From: a virus
Reading direction: 5' to 3' (one strand)
DNA length: 36,626 nt
IMG/VR virus record: IMGVR_UViG_3300037231_000015
Coordinates: 1 to 36,626 of that record
Part shown: piece after piece, positions 23,717 through 31,179 of the stretch
Numbering within the stretch: the first letter of the stretch is position 1
How the letters are laid out: each line of letters opens with the position of its first letter
The notes under the pieces: model-generated
What the model saw: only the letters and a program-made list of their open reading frames with translations
Told to the model about the DNA's origin: nothing
Databases searched by the model: none
Translations under genes and position numbers: made by a program

Positions 23717-24181
23717 TTACACGTCCTCGCGTTCGAGCGGTTTCACGCCGGGAACAATCGTTTTGGTCGAGTCAATCGGCTCGAACACCTTGGGCGTGTT
23801 GGCTGACTCAGCTACACGCAACGCGGCGCTCGCCTCGTCGCCCGCGGCAACCTCGAACAGAATTTCGTTTTTGAGCAACCACGAGCCCTTGTGCTCGGCT
23901 TTCCATTGTTCCCACAACGATTTAGGTACGTTGCGGTTGAGGAACGGCCGCGTGTTCATGCCGTGCGGTACGCCGCTCGTGCTCTTAGTCTCGACAAGTT
24001 GCCGGCGCATTTCGTAGCTGTGATGATTCCAGCCGCGAATGATAAACCGGGCGTAATTTTCGAGCCGCTTCACGGCCGCGACGAGCTTGCCCTCGTTGTT
24101 CTTTTCCTGCGTCTGTAGACCAACCTCAAGCACGAGGCCCGCCGGCAGTTTGCATCCTATCGTTACTGTCTCTTTCGCCAT
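23717..24181 (-). CDS. conserved virion protein, unknown function
   Basis: 154 residues. It opens MAKETVTIGCKLPAGLVLEV and contains RFIIRGWNHHSYEMRRQLVE, GVPHGMNTRPFLNRNVPKSL and a WLLKNEILFEVAAG strand. No family name can be given. It lies between a cement-like gene and the DUF4054 connector, so it is likely part of the head or neck. Confidence 0.7.
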   Translation of the reverse strand: MAKETVTIGCKLPAGLVLEVGLQTQEKNNEGKLVAAVKRLENYARFIIRGWNHHSYEMRRQLVETKSTSGVPHGMNTRPFLNRNVPKSLWEQWKAEHKGSWLLKNEILFEVAAGDEASAALRVAESANTPKVFEPIDSTKTIVPGVKPLEREDV

Positions 24182-24197
24182 GATCCTTAACTCCTAA

Positions 24198-24782
24198 CTA
24201 TGGTGTAAATTTTGCTGTCGTCGAAACAATCGCCAACTGTCCCGGCGGGTTCTGCGACACAACGAACCATGGTGTAAGTTCGCAATTCGCAGCCGGCCCC
24301 GAAACGGCTGACCCATCAACTAGTGAAGCATAAACCGAGTTGCCATACAATGCGCCGCCGGCAAACCGCAGCCAAAAATTCCCGCGCTTGTGCAGCGTGA
24401 CCACGAGGCCCGGGCGAATACGAAGCCCGCCAGCCGGCGTAACCGTCGGGTCGTAAAACTCCCACGTCCAAGATGCTTGAGGCCCTGCGAGGCTGCGAGG
24501 GCCGCCCACGACCCCCGCCCCACTCATAGACCTAAAAGGTATGATGACCCCTAGCGTGTCCGATGCCTCAACGCGCGTGTTGTTCACAACCCCGGTCGCC
24601 GAATTAGCCCACCCGAATCGACCTTGTATGCTTCCTGGGTTATTCGACCGCCAAGCCCCGGGTCCTGCTGTGGCAGAAGCAAAAGGGCTTCTAATCTCTA
24701 AATTTTGAGCAATCGGTGAACTAGCCCACATTCCTTCGTAGGCTCCGTTCGGTATACTTTGCGGCGCGTTACAGCAACTCAC
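24198..24782 (-). CDS. structural cement (gp24-like) protein, start uncertain
   Basis: 194 residues from GTG 24782; the same frame is open further upstream, but there it is antisense to an HNH gene and looks random. The body fits gp24-like capsid cement proteins: AYEGMWASS near the start, a WANSATG strand, GVIIPFRS, IRPGLVVTLHKRGNFWLRFA, and LTPWFVVSQNPPGQLAIVST at the end. No good ribosome site precedes the GTG. The 5' end abuts the HNH gene head to head, so the original start may have been displaced by that insertion. Base use is AT-richer than in adjacent head genes. Confidence 0.65.
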   Translation of the reverse strand: MSCCNAPQSIPNGAYEGMWASSPIAQNLEIRSPFASATAGPGAWRSNNPGSIQGRFGWANSATGVVNNTRVEASDTLGVIIPFRSMSGAGVVGGPRSLAGPQASWTWEFYDPTVTPAGGLRIRPGLVVTLHKRGNFWLRFAGGALYGNSVYASLVDGSAVSGPAANCELTPWFVVSQNPPGQLAIVSTTAKFTP

Positions 24783-24840
24783 GAGACGTACTCGATATTT
24801 TACCGGGGAACCCTGCAAACGAGGACATATTGCCGAACGA

Positions 24841-25353
24841 TTGATATCGTCCCGTGCCTGCGTAGAGTGCAAACGGGCGGCCGAAGCGGTATGGCTCACT
24901 CCCGCGCGGCGCGCGGCCAAACATGCCGCGCGTAAGCGCCCAAGTACTTGCAATCCGAAAAAAGTCAAAGCTCGGCAGGAGCGATACCGTCTTACCTCTA
25001 AATATAAAGACAATCAAAAACGATATAGACAACGACACCCGGAAAAACAACGCCGTAAATGGCACGCACATAAGGCGCGCAGACGAGCCCGTAAATTGAA
25101 TCAACTGTGCGATTGTTGTTCGGCTAAGAATATTCGCGCGTTTTATAGTGCTTGCCCGACGGGACATGAGATTGACCACCGTAGGCCGCTCGCGCTAGGC
25201 GGGCTGCATTGTCTGAAAAATCTTCAAGCCCTATCTAAAGCGAGCCACCGTGAAAAAACTACCAGCGACTTGCGGGAAATCGCCGAAGCGCAACGCGCCG
25301 CTTCGGCTGAATTTTATGCCCCCAAGTACGAGACGACGAAAATGGGACGGTAG
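24841..25353 (+). CDS. HNH endonuclease, antisense to the head operon
   Basis: 170 residues from TTG 24841. The C-terminal part is an HNH nuclease: CDCCSAKN, then HEIDHRRPLALGGLHCLKNL and SKASHREK. The reading frame continues upstream with TRYFTGEPCKRGHIAERL, the normal N-terminal motif of this family, back to a TAG at 24739, but no ATG/GTG/TTG occurs there, so the start is unresolved. The gene is on the + strand, between the capsid and cement genes, and its last 40 bases overlap the capsid gene's 3' end. Probably a mobile homing-type gene, possibly decayed at the 5' end. Confidence 0.75.
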   Translation: MISSRACVECKRAAEAVWLTPARRAAKHAARKRPSTCNPKKVKARQERYRLTSKYKDNQKRYRQRHPEKQRRKWHAHKARRRARKLNQLCDCCSAKNIRAFYSACPTGHEIDHRRPLALGGLHCLKNLQALSKASHREKTTSDLREIAEAQRAASAEFYAPKYETTKMGR

Positions 25354-26348
25354 AAAATCACGCCCCATGCGCCCTGAGACTTTTTCTGTTCCCAAGAGCT
25401 TGTCTTGGTCACGATCGCATGCGCGCGCATTTTCTCGGTGAAAGCCGCCTCGCAAGTAACCTGACCCTCGACGCTGTCGGCGATCAACTGCACGAACTCG
25501 GTTCCGCCGTTGTTCCCGCCGCCGTTGATGGCAAACTCGGGGATAGTCACGAGCTTGAGGTTGGGGAAGTTCGTCTTAATCTGCGTATACACGTTCACGT
25601 TGTACGTGTTCGTGTTGTTCAGATTCATCGCGTTGCCCGGGCTGATTCCCATGGTCATCGGTGTTTCGGCGTCGATCAAGCCTTGACCCTGAATGACCAA
25701 CTGTTGCACGAGGCGCAGAATGTCGGCGTAGATGAAATCGCCGGCCGCACCGAACCATGTGCCTGTGGGCGCCAGCGATGCCGGCAACGCCGGGTCGTTC
25801 GTTCCGCCGTACAACTGCAACCCCTGCACGCCGTACAGGTATACGAAGTTCTGGTACTTCTTGAGCGCCAGAATTGAGCCCTCGTTTACCTTTGAGGCCC
25901 AATCAATCTTGGCCTCGGACATACGCGCAAGTTCGCGCTCGCCCCAACGGGTGTTGGTCTGGTAGTGGTACGACTGCCGCTGCGGGAAATTGACGTTCGC
26001 GTTGCTCATTCCGTCCTGCGAGAAATCGCCGTATGAGGAAACCTCACCCGTGCGCTCGACGGTGATAAACATCGCGGTATCGCTGACCCACGTGCCCTTT
26101 TTGGTTTCACCGTAGAACTCGGCGGCCTTGGTCGGCGCAACAACGATTTCGATGTTGTTAGGGTCAACGTAGGTCGTGAATAACGACGGGATGCCCGCGT
26201 TGGCCGCGGTCACGAGGGCCGGCTGTGCGTCGAGCGCAACCGAGCGGTCAATCAACTGCATGCCGCGCGCTTCCTGAGCCAGCCCGGCCATGAAGTGAAT
26301 ACCGTACCGGCGTGCCAAATCCGCGTGATCGAGTGCGATGCGAGTCAT
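25314..26348 (-). CDS. major capsid protein (DUF2184-like)
   Basis: 344 residues. The pattern fits major capsid proteins of the DUF2184 group: GIPSLFTTYVDPNNIEIVVA near residue 53, an E-loop region GETKKGTWVSDTAMFITVER, QRQSYHYQTNTRWGERELAR, and a final EKKSQGAWGVIFYRP strand. It forms the capsid shell. It follows the protease, scaffold-like and cement genes, the usual order. The leader AGGACACACGAAC resembles those of the cement and sheath genes. Confidence 0.85.
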   Translation of the reverse strand: MTRIALDHADLARRYGIHFMAGLAQEARGMQLIDRSVALDAQPALVTAANAGIPSLFTTYVDPNNIEIVVAPTKAAEFYGETKKGTWVSDTAMFITVERTGEVSSYGDFSQDGMSNANVNFPQRQSYHYQTNTRWGERELARMSEAKIDWASKVNEGSILALKKYQNFVYLYGVQGLQLYGGTNDPALPASLAPTGTWFGAAGDFIYADILRLVQQLVIQGQGLIDAETPMTMGISPGNAMNLNNTNTYNVNVYTQIKTNFPNLKLVTIPEFAINGGGNNGGTEFVQLIADSVEGQVTCEAAFTEKMRAHAIVTKTSSWEQKKSQGAWGVIFYRPIFVVSYLGA

Positions 26349-26384
26349 GTTCGTGTGTCCTATGTTCTCAGTTCAAATCAGAAA

Positions 26385-27296
26385 TTAAGCGACGTTGGCC
26401 GAAATCTTCGCGACGCCTGCACCCGTCAGGGTGATCGGGCCGACGAACCAACCCGTAGCCGCCGTATTCGACGGGCCCGTGATGGTTTCCGACGCGGTAT
26501 GGAACTGCACGTTGCCCGGGATGTTGAGCAAGTACGTTCCGATTCCGCCCGAGCCGGTCAGAATTTGTGCAATCGTGGTGCCGGCGGTTACGTTCGTGCC
26601 GCTGATCGCATCGCCAACCGACAGGCCGCCGTCGGCAACCGCGGCCACATTCAACACGTACGACGCGGTCGTTGCGGCTTGAGTCGCAATGATGCCCGGC
26701 GAAGTGCTCAAAGAGTAAGTGCTGCCGACTGCGCCCGGGGTACCGGACAACAACGCGGTTACGGTCGTGCCGGCGGTAACACCCGCAGACGTGACCACGT
26801 CGCCAACCGTAATGAGGCTGCCGGCAGTCTGAGTGACGACCGTCATTACATCGGTTGCGAAAGAGGCAGTGCCCGCGAAGCCAACCGATCCAGTCACGCT
26901 GTTTGTGGTTTGCATCTGCGGGGCGCCGGTCGTTTCGTCGGCATACACTTGCGCGCCGGCCGTTGCGCCGTCCGCGAAGTACGCGAAGAAATCGCCGCCA
27001 TTCATGCCGACGACCATGAAGCCTTCCGGCACGACGAGCGTGTATTCGCCCAAGAACTCGGTAATGAGTGCCTGTTCGTTGCGGCCGAGGAATGCAATCT
27101 GCCATCCGCTCGCGTACGACTGCGACGTTTGACCGGCGGGGCCGACCCAAAAGAAGTTGCCGACGGTCAGGCCGCCCGCGGGGGCTACCAGTCCGCCCGG
27201 CGCAGTGAGTACCGAGCTAAACGGATTCGTCGAGGCGAAATCGCCGGCAACGCCGGGGGCCTGTGCGATGTTCACTACGTTTTGAAAGCCTGCCAT
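26385..27296 (-). CDS. structural cement protein with two tandem beta-modules
   Basis: 303 residues. Residues 1-130 look like a gp24-type cement or decoration protein: GVAGDFASTNPF, TVGNFFWVGPAG, GEYTLVVPEGFMVVGMNGGD, FADGATAGAQVYAD. Residues 140-274 are two copies of the shuffled module, and residues 275-303 form a last strand pair. Cement proteins sit on or between capsid subunits; surface modules could bind polysaccharide or cells. Adjacent to the capsid gene with a very similar leader (AGGACATACGAAC). Confidence 0.75.
   Translation of the reverse strand: MAGFQNVVNIAQAPGVAGDFASTNPFSSVLTAPGGLVAPAGGLTVGNFFWVGPAGQTSQSYASGWQIAFLGRNEQALITEFLGEYTLVVPEGFMVVGMNGGDFFAYFADGATAGAQVYADETTGAPQMQTTNSVTGSVGFAGTASFATDVMTVVTQTAGSLITVGDVVTSAGVTAGTTVTALLSGTPGAVGSTYSLSTSPGIIATQAATTASYVLNVAAVADGGLSVGDAISGTNVTAGTTIAQILTGSGGIGTYLLNIPGNVQFHTASETITGPSNTAATGWFVGPITLTGAGVAKISANVA
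26478..26879 (-). repeat. shuffled beta-module copies 4 and 5 (in cement protein)
   Basis: Residues 140-210 (FAGTASF...LITVGDVVTSAGVTAGTTV) and 211-274 (ADGGLSVGDAISGTNVTAGT, then GIGTYLLNIPG). They share L-x-VGD, G-x-x-V-TAGTT and GTY/STY landmarks with each other and with the copies in J, sheath and the DUF4054 protein. Confidence 0.65.
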
Positions 27297-27333
27297 GTTC
27301 GTATGTCCTGTGTACTACGTGAATCGGAAAAAA

Positions 27334-28002
27334 TTACGGGAGACGGTTGTAACCCTTGATCTTGCTTGCCATCGTGGACACGGTCGCCGCGTCGCTACCG
27401 AGCACGGGGGCCGCGGCGGCGACTGCGTCGCGCTTCATGCGGAACAATGCCGGGAACGCAGAAGCGTGAACGCCGGCAGTGTCAACGCCGAGCTTGTCGA
27501 GCGCGGCCTTGTACACGTCGCCTGCGCTGTCGTACGCGACCACGCCGAGCACTGTTTCAACGTCGCGCCGCGCTGCATGCAGTGCGTCACGCTCGTCGAG
27601 CGCAACCTTAATTGCGGCGTCGTGCGCTTTCTTGTCCTTGGCGGGCGTCGCGCCCTTGTTGCCGGCCGGCGAACCGCCGCCCGTCACTGATTCCTTGGGC
27701 TGCACGTCGTCCTCGGCTTTCTTGTCGTCCTTGTCCTCGTCCTCGTCCTCGCCGTCAACGTCCGGCATGTCGCCGTCCTTCGCTTTCTCGTCCTTGTCCT
27801 CGTCCTTGGCCTTGTCGTCCTTATCGGGAAACGCGTCCTTGGCTTTGTCCTTGTTTTGAATTTCTTTCGGGCCGAGGCCTGTATTTTCGTCTTTGCCCTT
27901 TTTGTCGGCCGCGAGAATCGCGGCCAAAATCTGCGCCTCGGTCGGCTTCGCATCGGAAGCGAGGAGGGTGGTAACTACTTGGGCGACTTTGCTGGCTTTC
28001 AT
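27334..28002 (-). CDS. acidic scaffold-like head protein
   Basis: 222 residues from ATG 28002. The first 30 residues are helical. Residues about 50-110 are almost all Lys, Asp and Glu in KDE(D)KD repeats, and the rest is helical, with DVETVLGVVAYDSAGDVYKA then ALDKLGVDTAGVHASAFPAL, a segment often found at the C-terminus of DUF2213 prohead proteases. Here that segment is in a separate gene directly downstream of the DUF2213 gene. A charged disordered protein in this place suits an internal scaffold. Confidence 0.7.
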   Translation of the reverse strand: MKASKVAQVVTTLLASDAKPTEAQILAAILAADKKGKDENTGLGPKEIQNKDKAKDAFPDKDDKAKDEDKDEKAKDGDMPDVDGEDEDEDKDDKKAEDDVQPKESVTGGGSPAGNKGATPAKDKKAHDAAIKVALDERDALHAARRDVETVLGVVAYDSAGDVYKAALDKLGVDTAGVHASAFPALFRMKRDAVAAAAPVLGSDAATVSTMASKIKGYNRLP

Positions 28003-28048
28003 GTTTCGGCTCGTGTGAAGTGTGACGAAAATCTCAGTAGCGGCAATC

Positions 28049-28930
28049 TTATGCCAAACGCCGGGCGATATGCAACACGCTATCGGCAACCATCACGTCG
28101 GGGCCGGCGCGTCCCGCCTCAACCAATGCAATGTGATTGGCAACAATACACGTCATGCGGCCGTCGTAACGCTCGCCCTCGGGCGTTGTTCCCGGCGTCA
28201 TATCCGGCTTGTAATGGTACCCGCACGACAATTCGCGTTGCTTGCCGGGCGCTTCGGGCGTGCCGATTGCCTCGATACCTTCGCGCGTCCACACGGTCAA
28301 GTCGGCCTTGATGTAAGGATGCGCGAACCGCGCGTTGCTGATAGTTCCGACCGTGATGAATTGTTGAGGCGCGTCAGGGTTGACCGCGACGTGCATTAAC
28401 AGCAATTGGATTCGGTCGTACGTCTTTACCGCGGCGTTCAATTCCGCGGCGTCGCGATACAGCATGTAAATTTTCGAGGGGTCGAGGCCAAGCGCCTCAC
28501 TGCCAGGCACTTCTGCGCCCAAGTACGGACAAACATTTGCTTTCGTGATGTTGCAGTCATACACGTGCAAAATGCCATCGAGCGTTTCCATTCGCCGGTC
28601 AAGCGCAAAATTCGGCGGGGGTGGCGCGAACATAAACGGCATACGGTCGAAACCTAGCCGCGAGTCCTTTACGGTTCCGCGCAAAGATTGCAATGCGGCC
28701 TTTTGATGCTTGAGTTCTTTTTCGCCCGCTTCAATCGCCGCTTCGATTTCCTCAGCGGTCAGACTATCCATTTCTACATCACAATCATCGCTACTTGTGT
28801 CAATATCGCAATCGCCCCGTTTTTTAGAATATGCAATCGCGACCGCCTGCGCCGTAGGCTTACCCGCGTTTTTTTCGGCGGCTACGTTATGAGAAAAGGC
28901 GGCTTTTGATTTACCAGATTCAAGCGGCAT
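28049..28930 (-). CDS. prohead protease, DUF2213 family
   Basis: 293 residues. It begins with SGKSKAAFSHNVAAEKNAGK, a start often seen on phage head proteins, then a 40-residue acidic helix. The DUF2213 domain spans about 110-293: LDGILHVYDCNITKANVCPY, MHVAVNPDAPQQFITVG, CGYHYKPDMTPG and DGRMTCIVANHIALVEAGRA. DUF2213 proteins are thought to be head-maturation proteases or scaffold-linked proteases. It overlaps the upstream endonuclease gene by 11 bases. Confidence 0.8.
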   Translation of the reverse strand: MPLESGKSKAAFSHNVAAEKNAGKPTAQAVAIAYSKKRGDCDIDTSSDDCDVEMDSLTAEEIEAAIEAGEKELKHQKAALQSLRGTVKDSRLGFDRMPFMFAPPPPNFALDRRMETLDGILHVYDCNITKANVCPYLGAEVPGSEALGLDPSKIYMLYRDAAELNAAVKTYDRIQLLLMHVAVNPDAPQQFITVGTISNARFAHPYIKADLTVWTREGIEAIGTPEAPGKQRELSCGYHYKPDMTPGTTPEGERYDGRMTCIVANHIALVEAGRAGPDVMVADSVLHIARRLA

Positions 28931-29588
28931 GCACCCATGATGACACGGCGGGGGTTATGTCGTCTATATCACTTTCCGTGTTGAACCGCTTAGCTCGTTC
29001 TGACGCGGCGGGATCATATCGATTCAGGTAACAAATCGCTCGCGCAAGTAATTCGGGATTTTCCTTAAACATGCCAAGACCTGTATTACATTGAACACAT
29101 AGCCATCCGCGGAAAACTCCGGTCGTATGACAGTGATCTAAATGCAAGCTCCTGTTTCCCGGCGGCGAACCGCAGCACTCGCATTTTTCTGGCTTAACCC
29201 GCGTAGGCTCAGGTAACCCGCGAGACTTACGCCTTCCCGCTTCTAATTTTTCGGAATTCTTAGCCCGCCAAATTTTTATAGCAGCTTTACCCGAAGAAGA
29301 CTTTCGCCACGCGGCAGTCAAACCGTACGCAACGGCAGGATTTTCGCGGCGTCTTTTCTCAGATTTTACTCGACAACGTTCTTTTTCCGTTTCTATTACT
29401 TCGGCGCTACGTCGTATCCAATTCCAACTTCGCGCCCTGCTGCATTCTTTACATTGGCCTGTATGCGTTGATCTAATTATGTGCCCGTGCAAACATGGCA
29501 CGTCACTGATAAATTCTGACGATCCCTTTAATTTAGCGGCGTTTCGGTTTACGGCGTCAACTTTAAGACGAAATATTCTTTTAGCCAT
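28920..29588 (-). CDS. endonuclease VII-like nuclease (larger paralogue)
   Basis: 222 residues from ATG 29588. There are two zinc-type regions: an N-terminal CLHGH...CKEC and a C-terminal KCECCGSPPGNRSLHLDHCH with GVFRGWLCVQCN, the endonuclease VII signature. The middle is basic and helical (KSEKRRREN), likely for DNA contact. The C-terminal 65 residues closely match the nuclease at 11631-11972. The gene is AT-rich against its neighbours and lies between two head genes. Probably a homing-type mobile gene, not a phage packaging resolvase. Confidence 0.85.
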   Translation of the reverse strand: MAKRIFRLKVDAVNRNAAKLKGSSEFISDVPCLHGHIIRSTHTGQCKECSRARSWNWIRRSAEVIETEKERCRVKSEKRRRENPAVAYGLTAAWRKSSSGKAAIKIWRAKNSEKLEAGRRKSRGLPEPTRVKPEKCECCGSPPGNRSLHLDHCHTTGVFRGWLCVQCNTGLGMFKENPELLARAICYLNRYDPAASERAKRFNTESDIDDITPAVSSWVHAA

Positions 29589-29619
29589 ATGAAAATTATA
29601 GCCAAACCTGACAGACGTG

Positions 29620-30519
29620 TCAACGGGCGCGCAATTCGGCCGCCTTGAGCAATGCGACAGGGCGCGAGGCGCGGCGCTCGGCGCCCTCGATAGTTTCAAA
29701 TGCCGGAATAATTGCTTTGCTCGTGCACCGACACGAGATAAGTTCCCCGGGCAACACATACTTGCCCTCGTCGGCATCCCAAGCGCCTTGCGCGAGCGGA
29801 TACGCTTTACCGCTTAGCGCAACGTGGGTAGCGCGCGGGACCCGTCCGCCGGCTGAGTGCTGCCAAATCGCATGCGTAATTCCCAACTCTTGCCGCCGCG
29901 TTTTCTCAATGATGGCCTTTGCCTTGTTCGTTTGGTCCCGCGCAATAATGGCCGCGCGATCACGAGTAACGCCGTACGTCTTGCGTAAATCTACGCTGAG
30001 GGCGTGCATGTCGCCGCCCTTCATAACCGAGCCCCATACCTTGCTTTCAACGTCCTTGAGGTACTGTTGCGGAATCGACTTTATGAGGTTGACTTGCTCG
30101 GACACGACAGCCTGATACGCGGCGGCGGCGCCCGGCGTCGGCGCGAACTTCACGGTAAAACCGGCCTCTTTCAGCGCGGCACGCATCTGCGTTTGCGTGA
30201 TGCCGAACGACTTGCGCGCGAACTCGCGGGACAAATCCAGCGATAGCTTATCGAATTTCGATACCCACAATCCGCCCCATTTACGCAACGCGGCGCGCAG
30301 CAACAGCGAGGGATTGCGGGGCGCGTCCATGCCTAACTCTGACGGCTCGACCTGCCCGTACGCCGCGAGCACACCGCGCGATACGGCCGCCTGCATGGCT
30401 TCAATGGCTGCCGTTAGACGGTCGTAATACCACGCGGCGACCGCAGCCGACGCGTGTATTGCCTTGACCGTGACCGGCTTACGGCTGTTCGGGGGCGGGT
30501 CGGCTCTTAGCTGCGGCAT
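29620..30519 (-). CDS. head morphogenesis protein, Mu gpF/SPP1 gp7-like
   Basis: 299 residues. Mostly helical up to 210, then the family's C-terminal motif: GGRVPRATHVALSGKAYPLA...VLPGELISCRCTSKAI, with the ordered His and Cys-Arg-Cys. An ...RDRAAIIARDQTNKAKA helix precedes it. Mu-F-like proteins are minor head proteins bound to portal. It overlaps the DUF5664 gene by 41 bases. Five non-structural or accessory genes separate it from the portal, more than is usual. Confidence 0.85.
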   Translation of the reverse strand: MPQLRADPPPNSRKPVTVKAIHASAAVAAWYYDRLTAAIEAMQAAVSRGVLAAYGQVEPSELGMDAPRNPSLLLRAALRKWGGLWVSKFDKLSLDLSREFARKSFGITQTQMRAALKEAGFTVKFAPTPGAAAAYQAVVSEQVNLIKSIPQQYLKDVESKVWGSVMKGGDMHALSVDLRKTYGVTRDRAAIIARDQTNKAKAIIEKTRRQELGITHAIWQHSAGGRVPRATHVALSGKAYPLAQGAWDADEGKYVLPGELISCRCTSKAIIPAFETIEGAERRASRPVALLKAAELRAR

Positions 30520-30820
30520 TGTCGGATTCTATCAGTAATTGCAGTTCGGCCTTAAGCCGCCAAATTGCCTTGGCCAGATGGTATTGCCCGTCGGTGTCTT
30601 TCGTGGTGCCCGTCTTGTGGTCCCAAATGTGGCGCATAGCCGTGTTCAGTTGGTCCATCGACTTGCCGCGCGCCCAATGCAGCGGCTCGCCCGGGTTGTG
30701 CTGCGCGTTCCCGACGACAGCCACGCCAACCTCTGCCAACGTGGCGTCGGGGAAATACTCGGTCAGATACGTCAAAATCGGCAGCGCCTTACGCGCTGCG
30801 TCATCTGTCGGCAGGCTCAT
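30479..30820 (-). CDS. DUF5664 dATP/dGTP diphosphohydrolase-like protein
   Basis: 113 residues from ATG 30820, overlapping the HNH gene as ATGA. The motif set is clear: ARKALPILTYLTEYFPDATL, then GNAQHNPGEPLHWARGKSMD, then a RHIWDH helix and KDTDGQYHLAKAIWRLKAEL. This matches the phage family annotated as dATP/dGTP diphosphohydrolase N-terminal domain (DUF5664). Such enzymes of MazG type split dNTPs to dNMP and pyrophosphate. It would tune nucleotide pools or remove competing nucleotides. Unusual in a head operon. Confidence 0.75.
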   Translation of the reverse strand: MSLPTDDAARKALPILTYLTEYFPDATLAEVGVAVVGNAQHNPGEPLHWARGKSMDQLNTAMRHIWDHKTGTTKDTDGQYHLAKAIWRLKAELQLLIESDNAAAKSRPAPEQP

Positions 30821-31179
30821 ACCGTTAACGCGCGGCGTCGGTCGTCGCGATCCTTGAGGTTTTTCTGATCGGTCCCTAGCGTTAGATGGTGGGGCGCGAC
30901 GCACCGTGTGTTATGGCAATCGTGCATTACCGCGACACCCTCGGTAGCCGGCACGTACCCCCACGCGAGCGCGTACGCGATACGGTGGGCGCTCATTCGC
31001 ACGGTTCCGCCTTTGCGTTTCGCCGACAACACTTTGAACCGCCCGTAGCCGTTGGTTGTTTCCATGCCTTGCCACAGCCAGCAGCCCGTCACCCAATCAA
31101 TTTTTACTAACGACCAAAACGACGCTTCAAGGTGCGGCGCAATGTCCGTTGCGCTTAACGCGTACTGAGGTCGGCTCAT
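30817..31179 (-). CDS. HNH endonuclease (HNH_3 type)
   Basis: 120 residues from ATG 31179, which overlaps the phosphoesterase stop as ATGA. Typical pattern: GCWLWQGMETTNGYGRF, then AHRIAYALAWGYVP and HDCHNTRCVAPHHLTLGT. Residues HDCHN...CVAPHH are the HNH active site. Proteins like this are homing nucleases found between phage genes. Both its ends overlap neighbours by four bases, so it is translationally coupled to the operon and not a raw insertion. Confidence 0.85.
   Translation of the reverse strand: MSRPQYALSATDIAPHLEASFWSLVKIDWVTGCWLWQGMETTNGYGRFKVLSAKRKGGTVRMSAHRIAYALAWGYVPATEGVAVMHDCHNTRCVAPHHLTLGTDQKNLKDRDDRRRALTV

Noticed and set aside
24769-24840. On the - strand a different frame reads MSSFAGFPGKISSTSRELL, like a cement protein start, ending one base out of frame with the cement gene
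   Set aside because: It is the exact antisense of the conserved HNH motif YFTGEPCKRGH, has no ribosome site and would need a +1 frameshift. The cement gene already has a plausible body from GTG 24782.
24790-25313. Group I intron interrupting the capsid or cement gene
   Set aside because: The capsid protein has a natural C-terminus before the HNH gene, and I see no intron core elements; the insertion is intergenic.
27700-27860. DNA microsatellite of GTCCTC units
   Set aside because: It encodes the acidic KDE-rich part of the scaffold-like protein; the codon repeats follow from the protein sequence.
30479-30820. DUF5664 as evidence of a 2-aminoadenine (Z) genome
   Set aside because: The family is widespread in phages, and no purZ-like or special polymerase signs are present in the window.
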